Source: Elusimicrobiota bacterium (GTDB lineage Bacteria; Elusimicrobiota; Elusimicrobia; Elusimicrobiales; UBA9959). From it: a DNA stretch of 32,625 bases. Below, piece by piece: positions 16,789 through 24,831 of this stretch (positions are counted from its first letter, which is position 1; each line of letters begins with the position of its first letter). The notes beneath the pieces are model-generated. The model saw only the letters and a list, made by a program, of their open reading frames with translations, did no database searches and was not told where the DNA came from. The translations under genes were made by a program, and so were the position numbers. The stretch is taken from contig DAOWCC010000003.1 of NCBI GenBank assembly GCA_030639665.1, positions 1 through 32,625 of the forward strand. Reading direction: 5' to 3'.

Positions 16789-18243
16789 ATGAAAAAAAAT
16801 ATACTTCTTTTCCAGCCTCGAATCGGCGATATGGATATGTTCCGGGATAAGCCGACGCCTCCCATGGGATTATTATGCGCCTGCTCTCTGGCGAGCCAAA
16901 AATTTGAAATAAGGCTTCTGGACCAGAGGATAAATAGAGATTGGAAAAAAGTTTTAAAAACTCTCATAGATGATAATACGATAGCTATTGGAATCAGCAT
17001 TATGACCGGCGGGATGATTAGCCACGCCCTCAAAGCGGCTTCTGAAATAAGGCGTCTTACAAAAGCTCCGCTTATCTGGGGTGGGGTGCATCCGTCTCTT
17101 TTGCCGGAGCAAACCGTTTTAAACAAATTCGTGGATTATGTGATTGCCGGAGAGGGAGAAGAAGCCTTTGCCAAACTTGTGGAAAAAATTTCCATAAATG
17201 AAAATGCCGATAATATTCCCGGAGTTTGGACCAAGTCAAACGCGCGGATAAAAGAACGCCCTGAGAAACCTTTGCTTGATATGAATAATCTTCCGGGCGT
17301 TCCTCATCATTTGGTGGATATGGAAAAATATGTTCAGACATACCGCGGAAAACGAATGTTTTTTTATCAAGCGAGCAGAGGTTGTCCGTGCCGGTGCTCC
17401 TATTGTTATAACAAGGTGTTTAATTTGGGGCTTTTGCGTTCGGCCGATATTGAAAAAGTTTTGCGGGATTTAAAACAATTGAAGGATAAATACGAGTTTT
17501 CTCTGGTGTATTTTTTGGATGACAATTTTCTTATAGACAAAAAGCGGGCTTTAACTATTTTAAGGGGACTTAAAGAGCTGGGTTTGGGGAGCGTTCTTCA
17601 AGGGGTGGATATAGAGAGTTTGAATCGTTTGTCGGATGAAGAATTGGATTTTTTGGAGGCTTCGGGAGTTGAAAGAATCGCGATAGGGGTTGAATCCGGC
17701 TCAAACAGAATCAGAAATAATATTTTGAAAAAAGAAGGAAGCGTGGAGCTGGCGAGGCGCCAGCTGATTCGTTTTAAAAACAGAAAAATTATCGTTTTAT
17801 TTTCTTTGATGATAGGCTTGCCTTCTGAAACCGCCGATGAAATAAAAGAAACTGTTAAATTCGGCTTGGATATTTTAAAAATGGGGCCTAATTTCAGGAT
17901 ACCTCAGTTTTATATATTTTCTCCCTATCCCGGAACGCTTTTGTTTGAGGAGTTGAAACGCGAAGGCGTAAGTTTTCCGTCAAAGCTTGAGGCTTGGGGA
18001 AAATATGAATGGGATTATTCGCATATGCATGAAAAAAATCCCGGCATTAAGGATTTTTTGGAGAGAGTGGGTTTTTTAAGCAAGTTTTTGGATTCGAAAT
18101 TCGGTGATTATGGTTCCGGTAAAATTCTGAAAATTATCTATGATTTTTATCGTCCCATAGCTTGGTTTAGATTGAGCCGCGGTTTAATGAAGCCTTTGCC
18201 TGAGAAGTTTTTTTACAGCCTATTAAAAAAAATATTCGCCTAA
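16789..18243 (+). CDS. B12-binding-domain radical SAM protein (copy E)
   Basis: The protein has 484 residues. ATG 16789 is preferred over ATG 16777: it lies 1 nt after the previous stop and gives the MKKNILLFQP start usual in this family. The N-terminal domain contains PPMGLLCACSLA, IWGGVHPSLLPEQ and IAGEGEEAF. The barrel has SRGCPCRCSYCYN with SAM-cluster cysteines C199, C203 and C206; C201 is an additional cysteine inside the motif, uncommon in the family. VYFLDDNFL, IAIGVESGS and SLMIGLPSETADE follow. It is nearer to the general BchE-like type than to the A, B or C copies. It ends the operon: non-coding repeats and a convergent gene follow. Confidence 0.8.
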   Translation: MKKNILLFQPRIGDMDMFRDKPTPPMGLLCACSLASQKFEIRLLDQRINRDWKKVLKTLIDDNTIAIGISIMTGGMISHALKAASEIRRLTKAPLIWGGVHPSLLPEQTVLNKFVDYVIAGEGEEAFAKLVEKISINENADNIPGVWTKSNARIKERPEKPLLDMNNLPGVPHHLVDMEKYVQTYRGKRMFFYQASRGCPCRCSYCYNKVFNLGLLRSADIEKVLRDLKQLKDKYEFSLVYFLDDNFLIDKKRALTILRGLKELGLGSVLQGVDIESLNRLSDEELDFLEASGVERIAIGVESGSNRIRNNILKKEGSVELARRQLIRFKNRKIIVLFSLMIGLPSETADEIKETVKFGLDILKMGPNFRIPQFYIFSPYPGTLLFEELKREGVSFPSKLEAWGKYEWDYSHMHEKNPGIKDFLERVGFLSKFLDSKFGDYGSGKILKIIYDFYRPIAWFRLSRGLMKPLPEKFFYSLLKKIFA

Positions 18244-18249
18244 AATTAT

Positions 18250-18297
18250 GTATAGGAATTTCAAGGTTTAGCCACAAAAAGCGCAAAAAGCGCAAAA
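18250..18297. repeat. partial dispersed repeat (left arm only)
   Basis: The 15-nt start gtataggaatttcaa recurs exactly at 18428-18442. It is followed by an arm of tandem words (gcgcaaaaagcgcaaaa). No matching right arm is visible, so this looks like a truncated copy of the element family at 18428 and 23574, interrupted by the palindromic element that follows. Confidence 0.5.
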
Positions 18298-18383
18298 CAA
18301 ATCTCCCCCGGCCCCTCTTTGACAAAGAGGGGAGAAAGAATAAAAGTTCTTCCCCCTTTTGCAAAGGGGGCTAGGGGGATTTT
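18298..18383. repeat. MITE/REP-like palindromic element
   Basis: Imperfect terminal inverted repeats (aaatctcccccggcccc and ggggctagggggatttt) enclose two hairpins: CCCCTCTTT/AAAGAGGGG at 18312-18332 and CCCCCTTT/AAAGGGGG around 18352-18370. There is no coding capacity. It resembles small non-autonomous palindromic repeats spread by another element's transposase; no transposase is in the window. It follows the convergent ends of two genes and could also act as a transcription barrier. Confidence 0.55.
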
Positions 18384-18427
18384 GGCAGGATAAAGAAAAG
18401 TTTAGACCGAAGGTCGGCTAACTTGTC

Positions 18428-18791
18428 GTATAGGAATTTCAAAGCTATGCTGGGTGCCGTTTTAAAGAGCTATGCTCCTCAGACGGCCAAAGTAGGCGCA
18501 AAAGGAAGGGACACATATACGAATTAAACGCAGAGTTCACAGAGAACATAAAAGCGCAGAGAACGCGAAGGAAGAATAAAAAATAGGAAAAATCTGTAAA
18601 AATCCGCGTCTGTTCGCCACAGTATATTGGCGGGGCAAAAGTTGTTTGGTCGTCCGCATAGCTACCGACACCTTATGAAGCATAGCTTCGTTAATTGTAG
18701 TTTGGGTTTGAGTTTTTAACTCTGCGGACTCTCTGTAAAAAGCTCTGCGTTCTCTGCGTTAAAAAAAGTCGCTACCAAAGGCAGCCTAATT
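18428..18791. repeat. dispersed intergenic repeat element, copy 1
   Basis: The element opens with gtataggaatttcaaag, has a left arm of near-tandem words (aacgcagag..gcgcagagaacgcg) at 18527-18571, a 45-nt core at 18648-18692, a right arm complementary to the left (ctctgcgttctctgcgtt) at 18719-18762, and ends in ccaaaggcagcctaatt. The same layout, with different arm words, occurs at 23574-23773. The core contains the hairpin GAAGC-ATA-GCTTC. No gene is present in 18244-18792. Confidence 0.6.
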
Positions 18792-18792
18792 A

Positions 18793-19542
18793 TTAGGGCT
18801 GTTGAAAGAAATATTTTTTCCTAAAATATTTAAAAATCGTTTTTAATATTTCAAATAAATACGGCAACGGAGATAGGCTGGAAAATTGGGTTCCGTAATG
18901 AGCTGTTATGGGCAACTGCGCTACGCGAAGTTTTAGTTTTCCCGCGCAAAGCAGCATTTCGCCGTCAAAATGAAATTTATCCGTAAGGGTTTCAAATTTT
19001 ATGGCCCGCAAAGCTTTTAAAGAATATGCCATATATCCCGAATGGTATTCGGCGAAATTTAAATTAAAGATTTTATTTTCAATGAAGGTTATAAGGCGGC
19101 TTGCGAAATATCGGAGTTTGGGCATGCCCTCGCTTAAGGCTTTTCCTGAAATAAGTTTGGAGCCCATTGAAACATCCGCTTTTCCCGTCATCAGAGGCTT
19201 GATTATCCGCGCCATTTCTTCGGGGGCGTATTGTCCGTCGGCATGAAGCAAAACAGAGAATTTACAGCCTGATGAAAGAGACTCTTTTAAGCCGGTTTTC
19301 TGGGCGGCTCCATAGCCTTTATTGGATTTGTGATTGAGCACGATAAAATTTAATTGTAGCTCTTTCCCGGCTTTTTCGGCTTCAATTGAGGTGTTGTCAC
19401 TGCTTCCGTCGTTTATTATTACTATAATTGATGGAGGCAATTCCTTTAAGTGACGATTAAGCCTTGAAAGAGTTTGAAAAATGGTCTTTTCCGCGTTAAA
19501 GGCGGGAATGATTATGGCAAGTTGGGGTTCATTTGAAAACAT
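18793..19542 (-). CDS. family 2 glycosyltransferase (DPM1-like)
   Basis: The protein has 249 residues if it starts at the ATG whose first base is 19542; an earlier in-frame ATG at 19608 would overlap the divergent gene and adds a poor hydrophobic stretch. GT2 features are IIIPAFNAEKTI near the start, INDGSSDNT (residues 43-51), the acceptor/metal segment LHADGQYAPEEM (99-110), GSKLISG (128-133) and YHSGYMAYS. It resembles polyprenyl-phosphate mannosyl/glucosyl transferases and lacks a membrane anchor of its own. It is the only minus-strand gene, convergent with the radical SAM operon and divergent from the membrane protein at 19574 across only 31 bp. The pair may act together on a lipid-linked sugar; this is inference. 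Confidence 0.8.
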   Translation of the reverse strand: MFSNEPQLAIIIPAFNAEKTIFQTLSRLNRHLKELPPSIIVIINDGSSDNTSIEAEKAGKELQLNFIVLNHKSNKGYGAAQKTGLKESLSSGCKFSVLLHADGQYAPEEMARIIKPLMTGKADVSMGSKLISGKALSEGMPKLRYFASRLITFIENKIFNLNFAEYHSGYMAYSLKALRAIKFETLTDKFHFDGEMLLCAGKLKLRVAQLPITAHYGTQFSSLSPLPYLFEILKTIFKYFRKKYFFQQP

Positions 19543-19573
19543 GGGATTTGAGTTTAACTGAAATATCAAAAAT

Positions 19574-21166
19574 ATGAATATGTCAAAATTATTTACAAGT
19601 AAAAGCAAAAATTATGAGCTGTTTTTGGTTCTTGTTCCCGCTATTTTTTCCTGCTTGCAATTATACTATATTCAGAATATCTATCTTTATTTCTACATTT
19701 TAAGTGAAACAAGGTCGGCCAAGCTGGTTTTTTTGGCGGTAATTCCTTTGCTTATTTCGGAATTTTTGGCGACAAAATTTTGGGAAGCCTCAAAATACGG
19801 TTGGACCAATCGGGTTAAGGCGGCTTTTTTTGCCCGTTGCGTTATTTTATTCGGCGCGGGGCTGATTTTTTTCTGGTATCCGGTCAAAATGAAAGATTCG
19901 GCCGGTTTAATAGCGCCTTTGATTTGGAGATGGGTTGATGTTGTCAGGATTTCATGGGAGGCCAGTATTTTCCCCGCCTCTTTTTTTCTCATTTTTATTC
20001 TATTTTTTTATTATCAATTTACAGTGAAGAGACGCCTTTTTAGATTTGTTTCCACTTTGTTTATTCCCTTTGTTGCAACGGTTTTGCTTTTTTCGCTTTT
20101 ATATTTTAATCCGACAAGTTTTTTTAGAACATGGAATTTAAAAAGGCCGAGCGAGGTTGAAAGCGTTTTTCCAAAAGAAAATTCGGATTTTAAAAATAAA
20201 TTTTTGCCTCAAGGAGATTTTTTTCCGCATGACTTGTATGTTGAGAAAAACGACGCGTGGGCCATGTTTTCAAACGGGCCGACTTTCAGAAGCGCCAAAG
20301 ATGAAGATAAGCTTAGTTTCTTATGGATAAATTTAAAAAATTTGGAATTCCAAGCTTTTTTGGGAGGGCAGATTCGCAGGTTTTATTCCGAATGTTCCGA
20401 TAAATTTTATTTTTCTCCCTGGCATAAAAGCGTTTTATTTGAATACGCGCCCGGAAGCAAAACTTTTAAAAATATAGATTTGCCGGGAGAGGTGGCCGGA
20501 GAAAAAGTAAAAGAGCTTTTTTCCGTTTATCACGATTGCCAAAATAAAAAAGTTTATGTCGCGAACAATATAAATCCGGCTTTATTTGTTTTAAGCAGTT
20601 TGGATAATAAGCTGGAAAAAAGCCTGTCATTGGTTGGGAAAAACGGCATCAGGCAAGGTTCTCATATCTTTGCGGTTAAGCGAAATCCATTTAGGAAAAC
20701 GATAATTTTATCAATGTATCCGAAATATTCCTTGATTGAGCTTGATGAAAAAACCCTTGCTTTTAAAAATAAAATGGGAGTCATACAGCATAGATGCGCG
20801 TATTTTGATGTGGTTGTGTCTTCCGACGGCAAGTATTTATACGCTCCGGCCATATTTAGAAAACAAATAATGAAATTTAACGCTGAAACCTTTGAGTTGG
20901 TTAAAAAAATTAAATCCGAGCCCCATTGCCGGAAATTGGTTTTTTCAAAGGACGGCAGATGGCTTTTTGCGGTTTCATATTTAACGGGAAAAGTTTTAAT
21001 ATATGATGTCGAATCCGATTCTATGCTGACTTCTTTTTATGTTACTCCCAGAGCTGAAACATTGTATGCTACCGACAAATATCTTTATATAGCGGGAGCG
21101 GAAGGCTTATTCAGAATTTCAAATGAAGCCTTGAATTTTATGGTTCAAAATAATGCGAAGTCTTAG
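19574..21166 (+). CDS. membrane protein with C-terminal beta-propeller (YVTN-like)
   Basis: The protein has 530 residues. Five hydrophobic segments are visible at about residues 16-42, 49-67, 84-103, 132-149 and 157-178. From about residue 210 to the end it is rich in repeated strands of the type DVVVSSDGKYLYAPAI, LVFSKDGRWLFAVSYLTGKVLIYDVES and TLYATDKYLYIAGAEGLF, matching the YVTN/WD-like beta-propeller pattern. The propeller follows the last membrane segment; its side of the membrane cannot be set by eye. A second ATG two codons in (19580) is an equal start candidate. No enzymatic motif is visible. It may be a sensor or scaffold, possibly partnered with the divergent glycosyltransferase. 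Confidence 0.65.
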   Translation: MNMSKLFTSKSKNYELFLVLVPAIFSCLQLYYIQNIYLYFYILSETRSAKLVFLAVIPLLISEFLATKFWEASKYGWTNRVKAAFFARCVILFGAGLIFFWYPVKMKDSAGLIAPLIWRWVDVVRISWEASIFPASFFLIFILFFYYQFTVKRRLFRFVSTLFIPFVATVLLFSLLYFNPTSFFRTWNLKRPSEVESVFPKENSDFKNKFLPQGDFFPHDLYVEKNDAWAMFSNGPTFRSAKDEDKLSFLWINLKNLEFQAFLGGQIRRFYSECSDKFYFSPWHKSVLFEYAPGSKTFKNIDLPGEVAGEKVKELFSVYHDCQNKKVYVANNINPALFVLSSLDNKLEKSLSLVGKNGIRQGSHIFAVKRNPFRKTIILSMYPKYSLIELDEKTLAFKNKMGVIQHRCAYFDVVVSSDGKYLYAPAIFRKQIMKFNAETFELVKKIKSEPHCRKLVFSKDGRWLFAVSYLTGKVLIYDVESDSMLTSFYVTPRAETLYATDKYLYIAGAEGLFRISNEALNFMVQNNAKS

Positions 21167-21223
21167 TATTTCGTTAATAGGGCATATGGATTTGGAAATT
21201 AAAATTTATAGAGCGATAACGGT

Positions 21224-21252
21224 TTGACGAAAGGGTTTAAAAAATATATAAA
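21224..21252 (+). promoter_or_regulatory. sigma70-type promoter for ygeW-arcC
   Basis: TTGACG at 21224-21229 and TATAAA at 21247-21252 are separated by exactly 17 nt. A start near 21259 gives a ~60-nt leader to the ygeW ATG, which is preceded by AAGGAGA. The region 21167-21223 upstream is AT-rich without further clear features. Confidence 0.6.
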
Positions 21253-21321
21253 ATAGGAAACAATGGGCGCGATTTCCATTAAAAAATATCGGCGGCGGAA
21301 AACAACTAAGGAGAATCAATA

Positions 21322-22335
21322 ATGAAAACAATGCTTAGAGGCAAAGATTGGATAGAGACCGTAAACTGGTCAAAAGAAGAACTGGAAACCGTTTTAGATG
21401 TTGCCAAATATCTTAAGATGAAATTCTCTCTTGGCGAAGCGCATAGAATCCTTCAAGATAAAACTTTATTCATGATGTTTTTTGAACAATCCACAAGAAC
21501 CAGAAATTCAACCGAAGCCGCTATGACTCAGCTTGGCGGACATGCCCATGATTTGACTCCTGATAAAATGCAGATATCTCATGGAGAGACGCCCAAAGAT
21601 ACGGGCAAAGTGCTTTCAAGATACGGCCACGGCATAGCCATAAGAAATTGTTTTTACGGCGTTGGAAACAAATATATAAGAGAGGTTGCCAAGGAAGCTG
21701 ATATTCCCGTTAGCAATCTTCAATGCGATGTTGATCATCCCTGTCAAACAATAGCGGATTTAATGACCATAAGGGAAAAATTCGGAACAAACCTCAAAGG
21801 CATGAAATTTGTTATTTCTTGGACTTATGCTCCCGCTTATGCGCGGCCTCTTTCCGTTCCTCAGGGTCTGGTAACCTTAATGCCGAGATTCGGCATGGAT
21901 GTTGTGCTTGCCCATCCGAAAGAATTTAAGCTTATGCCCAAAACCATAGCGGACGCGGAAAAATATGCCAGAGAATCCGGTTCAAAGTTTGAAATTGTCA
22001 ACGATATGGATGAAGCTTTCAAAGACGCCATAGTGCTTTATCCCAAATCATGGGGCTGTCATCAATTTCTTGATGAACAAAAAATTCCCGAGAAAGAAAG
22101 ACAGGCGCAGGGTATGGAATATTTGAATAAATACAAATCCTGGGTTTGCACTGAAAAAAGAATGAAACTTGCTGATAAGAAATCCGTCTATATGCATCCC
22201 CTTCCGGCCGATAGAGGCGCCGAGGTTGAAGACGCGGTAATTGACGGCCCGCAAAGCATTGTTTTTGATCAGGCGGAAAACAGGCTGCATACCGTAAAAT
22301 CAATACTCGCTCTTACAATGGGCGGCAGACCATAA
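21322..22335 (+). CDS. ygeW: knotted carbamoyltransferase YgeW
   Basis: The protein has 337 residues. The carbamoyl-phosphate loop STRTR is at residues 57-61, followed by MTQLGGHAHDLTPDKMQISHGETPKD. Near the C-terminus HPLPADRG (from H292) stands where ornithine carbamoyltransferases have HCLP. This combination is characteristic of YgeW, a trefoil-knotted transcarbamylase whose natural substrate is not established. AAGGAGA just before ATG 21322 is a good ribosome site. Carbamate kinase follows 58 bp downstream, so the likely direction is catabolic: a carbamoylated amine or amide yields carbamoyl phosphate, then ATP. In other bacteria ygeW sits with ygeY, ygeX and selenium-dependent hydroxylase genes; here only ygeY (3316) is in the window. 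Confidence 0.88.
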   Translation: MKTMLRGKDWIETVNWSKEELETVLDVAKYLKMKFSLGEAHRILQDKTLFMMFFEQSTRTRNSTEAAMTQLGGHAHDLTPDKMQISHGETPKDTGKVLSRYGHGIAIRNCFYGVGNKYIREVAKEADIPVSNLQCDVDHPCQTIADLMTIREKFGTNLKGMKFVISWTYAPAYARPLSVPQGLVTLMPRFGMDVVLAHPKEFKLMPKTIADAEKYARESGSKFEIVNDMDEAFKDAIVLYPKSWGCHQFLDEQKIPEKERQAQGMEYLNKYKSWVCTEKRMKLADKKSVYMHPLPADRGAEVEDAVIDGPQSIVFDQAENRLHTVKSILALTMGGRP

Positions 22336-22393
22336 AAATAGCGCGGCAGCGCGGCAGTACTTTGTGTTAAAAAAAAATAAAGGAAAATTTAAA

Positions 22394-23479
22394 ATGAAAA
22401 GAATCAGAATATTCGCTTTTGGCGGAAATGAAGTTTCCCCGTCAGGCCTTAAAGATGAAAATGGAAAAACCATAAATCCCGATATCGCGATGCAATGGCA
22501 AAGAACAAAAAAAACTTGCGAATTTGTGGCTGATATAATGAAGGAGCATCCCCAAGACACTTATATCATCACTCACGGCAATGGTCCGCAAGTTGGAAAT
22601 GTTCTTTTGAGAGCGGAATATTCAAGGCCTATTTTGCCGTCATTACCGCTTGATGTATGCGGCGCCGATACTCAGGGAGCAATGGGCTATATGATGGCTC
22701 AGCTTCTGACAAATGAACTTAAATTGCGGGGAATTGATAAAGTGGCGGCTGAAACGGTTACACAGGTTTTGGTCAATGCCGATGATCCGGATTTTAAAAA
22801 TCCTTCAAAGTTTGTCGGTTCTTCTTATACCAAGGATGAGGCGGAAAGAAGAAAAGAGCAGAATGGTTGGGATGTTAAATTGTATAAGAAAGATGACGAA
22901 GGCAATGAAATTTGGCGCAGAGTTGTGCCTTCCCCCGTTCCCAAAACCATTATTGAAATAGATATTATAGATAAGAGCATAGAAGCCGGATTTATCCCCA
23001 TTTGCGTTGGCGGTGGTGGAGTTCCCGTAGTTGAAATAAAACCCGAGGACGGGGTTTATAATGCCAACTATGGCATTGGCTATAAATCCGAAAGCGATAT
23101 AAAATTACTTAAGGGCGTTGAAGCCGTTATAGACAAAGATTTGGCCTCGGCCTTGCTTGGAAAATTGCTTTTGGAAAAGGCGAAGGCTAAAGGGGAAGAG
23201 ATTGAAATTTCACTTACGATATTTACCGGTGAAGACGGCGCGAAATTAAATTATCAAAAACCCGATCAAGTGGATTTAAGAAAATTAACTTTAGCTGAAC
23301 TTGAAAAGATTCATTTTTCAAATCCTTGTCCTTTTCCCGCGGGAAGCATGGGACCCAAAATAAAAGCGATTATAGAGTTTTTGCGGTTTGGCGGCAATAT
23401 CGCTTATATAACAAAAACCGATTTATTTGAGGAAACTCTTAAAGGCCGAGCCGGCACTACGGTTACCCAAAAGGCGTAA
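22394..23479 (+). CDS. arcC: carbamate kinase
   Basis: The protein has 361 residues. It catalyses carbamoyl phosphate + ADP to ATP + carbamate. Family features are the N-terminal FGGNEVSPSG, ITHGNGPQVGNVL, the GAMGYMM segment, the cap region with FVGSSYTKDEAE, ICVGGGGVPV, VIDKDLASALLG and FPAGSMGPKIKA. ATG 22394 is preferred over ATG 22364: AAGGA at 22379-22383 fits it and the protein then starts directly at the first strand (MKRIRIFAFGG). It is somewhat longer than typical carbamate kinases (~310 residues), with charged insertions around residues 150-180. It is co-transcribed with ygeW. The short gap between them contains a gcgcggca direct repeat and no terminator. Confidence 0.9.
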   Translation: MKRIRIFAFGGNEVSPSGLKDENGKTINPDIAMQWQRTKKTCEFVADIMKEHPQDTYIITHGNGPQVGNVLLRAEYSRPILPSLPLDVCGADTQGAMGYMMAQLLTNELKLRGIDKVAAETVTQVLVNADDPDFKNPSKFVGSSYTKDEAERRKEQNGWDVKLYKKDDEGNEIWRRVVPSPVPKTIIEIDIIDKSIEAGFIPICVGGGGVPVVEIKPEDGVYNANYGIGYKSESDIKLLKGVEAVIDKDLASALLGKLLLEKAKAKGEEIEISLTIFTGEDGAKLNYQKPDQVDLRKLTLAELEKIHFSNPCPFPAGSMGPKIKAIIEFLRFGGNIAYITKTDLFEETLKGRAGTTVTQKA

Positions 23480-23573
23480 ACCATTTTGAGCCGCCGGTTG
23501 CCGGTCACCGGTATGAGTGAGCCTTTTGTCCTAATTTAGCGTAACAGCTTGCCCGCCAATGCAGTAGTGGAGG

Positions 23574-23773
23574 GGAATTTCAAAGTTTAAAGCAACCACG
23601 AAAGTGTGAAAATTGAGAAGACACGAAAAACGGCGAAAAAAATAAAATATATTTCGGTCGTTCACATAGTTACCGACACTTTATGAAACATAGTTTCGTT
23701 CTTCGTGCTTTCAGCCTTTCGTGCCTTCGTGGTAATGTTTTATAAAGAGCTCCCGCCAAAGGCGGGCTAATTT
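23574..23773. repeat. dispersed intergenic repeat element, copy 2
   Basis: It opens with ggaatttcaaag, has a left arm (aaccacgaaagtgtg..acacgaaaa) at 23594-23640, the 45-nt core at 23656-23700 (39 of 45 identical to 18648-18692), a complementary right arm (ttcgtgccttcgtggt) up to 23733, and ends in ccaaaggcgggctaattt. The last part forms a CCCGCC/GGCGGG hairpin ending 13 nt before the next ATG. This element fills the 300-bp gap after carbamate kinase; the rest of the gap holds a short ccggt-rich repeat near 23493-23511. Confidence 0.6.
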
Positions 23774-23779
23774 AAAAGA

Positions 23780-24787
23780 ATGCAATACAAAATAAAAAAT
23801 TGTGAAATCATCTTGAATACCGATTGTAATGCGAGGTGTTCTTTTTGTTATCAGCCCGATATGGAAACGACGGAAGCGTCATATCGAATGCCTTTTAAGG
23901 CAGCGGCGAAAGCGCTTTATGACGGAAGAAAAAGAGGCGCGCAAGTGGCGTATTTTATAGGCGGCGAGATAACGCTTCATCCGGAACTTCCCAAAATAAT
24001 AGCCTTTGCCAAAAAAGTCGGATATCCGTATATTCAGGTTATGAGTAATGCTTTAAAGCTCGCCGATTTCGCCTATACCAAAAGCTTAATCGACGCGGGC
24101 GCGAATTTATTTAAAATTTCATTGCATGGCTATAACGCGAAGATACATGATGATTTGGTAGGCGTGCCGGGCGCTTACGCGAAAATTATTAAAGCTTTTG
24201 AGCATATTGAAAAACTGGGCGCTGAAACAACAATCAACTATACGATGAATAAACATAATTATCAAACCGTTCATAAATTTGCCGAGCTTATAACGGAGAA
24301 ATTTAAAATAGAGGATTTTAATATTATCTTTCCGCATTATACCGGCATGATGAAAGATAATGCCAAAATACTTAAAGTGAGCGTGAATCAGGCCGAGCCT
24401 TATTTAAAAAAGATGTTAAAAGTTTTGGAAAAATCAAAGGCAAAAGTGGAAAATGCCATACTCATTAATTTTTGTCCTTGCAATCTGCCTGAGGCGACTC
24501 ATCTGATGACCGAATGGGAAAGACCGGATTCCGTTTTGGAAGATGAACCGATGTATCATCTTGAAGGTTATACGGAAAGAATTTATCAGATGAAAGAAGA
24601 GTTAAGAACAAAAAACAAAAGTTGCGCGAAATGTATTTATGATAAAAGATGTATGGGTTTTGAAAAGTGGTATGTGGATATTTTTGGTTCAAGAGAATTT
24701 AAGCCTGTGATTAAGCGCGTTAAACCCGTTAATGTTCGGCCCACTTACAGAAAAATAAAAAATTTGAAAAGCATGAAAGTTTCATAA
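23780..24787 (+). CDS. radical SAM protein with C-terminal CxxCx5C cluster motif
   Basis: The protein has 335 residues. LNTDCNARCSFCYQ carries the SAM-cluster cysteines C16, C20 and C23, followed by FIGGEITLHPEL (GGE motif), VMSNALKLAD and FKISLHGYNAKIHDDLVG. Near the end C282-x2-C285-x5-C291-MG followed by a W/Y..FGS.EFKPV sequence suggests an auxiliary Fe-S site, the same pattern as the C-terminus of the protein at 1013. There is no B12 domain. It sits between carbamate kinase and a threonine synthase-like gene, 45 bp before the latter, so a role in amino-acid metabolism or in maturing a neighbouring enzyme is possible. No ribosome site is visible, and a repeat element occupies its upstream region. 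Confidence 0.72.
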   Translation: MQYKIKNCEIILNTDCNARCSFCYQPDMETTEASYRMPFKAAAKALYDGRKRGAQVAYFIGGEITLHPELPKIIAFAKKVGYPYIQVMSNALKLADFAYTKSLIDAGANLFKISLHGYNAKIHDDLVGVPGAYAKIIKAFEHIEKLGAETTINYTMNKHNYQTVHKFAELITEKFKIEDFNIIFPHYTGMMKDNAKILKVSVNQAEPYLKKMLKVLEKSKAKVENAILINFCPCNLPEATHLMTEWERPDSVLEDEPMYHLEGYTERIYQMKEELRTKNKSCAKCIYDKRCMGFEKWYVDIFGSREFKPVIKRVKPVNVRPTYRKIKNLKSMKVS

Positions 24788-24831
24788 AAAGTATAATTGT
24801 AAGCATATAATTAGCTTAAAGGAGTTTTAAA

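Noticed and set aside
5618-18243. Interpretation as a heme or bacteriochlorophyll biosynthesis cluster
   Set aside because: HemN-like, BchE-like and HemY-like relatives are present, but no other tetrapyrrole gene is seen, the HemN-like protein lacks the fourth cysteine, and the flavoprotein is paired with a sugar nucleotidyltransferase. Not excluded, but unsupported.
18244-18792. A CRISPR array or tRNA in the non-coding stretch
   Set aside because: The repeats are arm words of inverted structures with irregular spacing, not equal repeats with unique spacers, and no tRNA T-loop or acceptor stem is visible.
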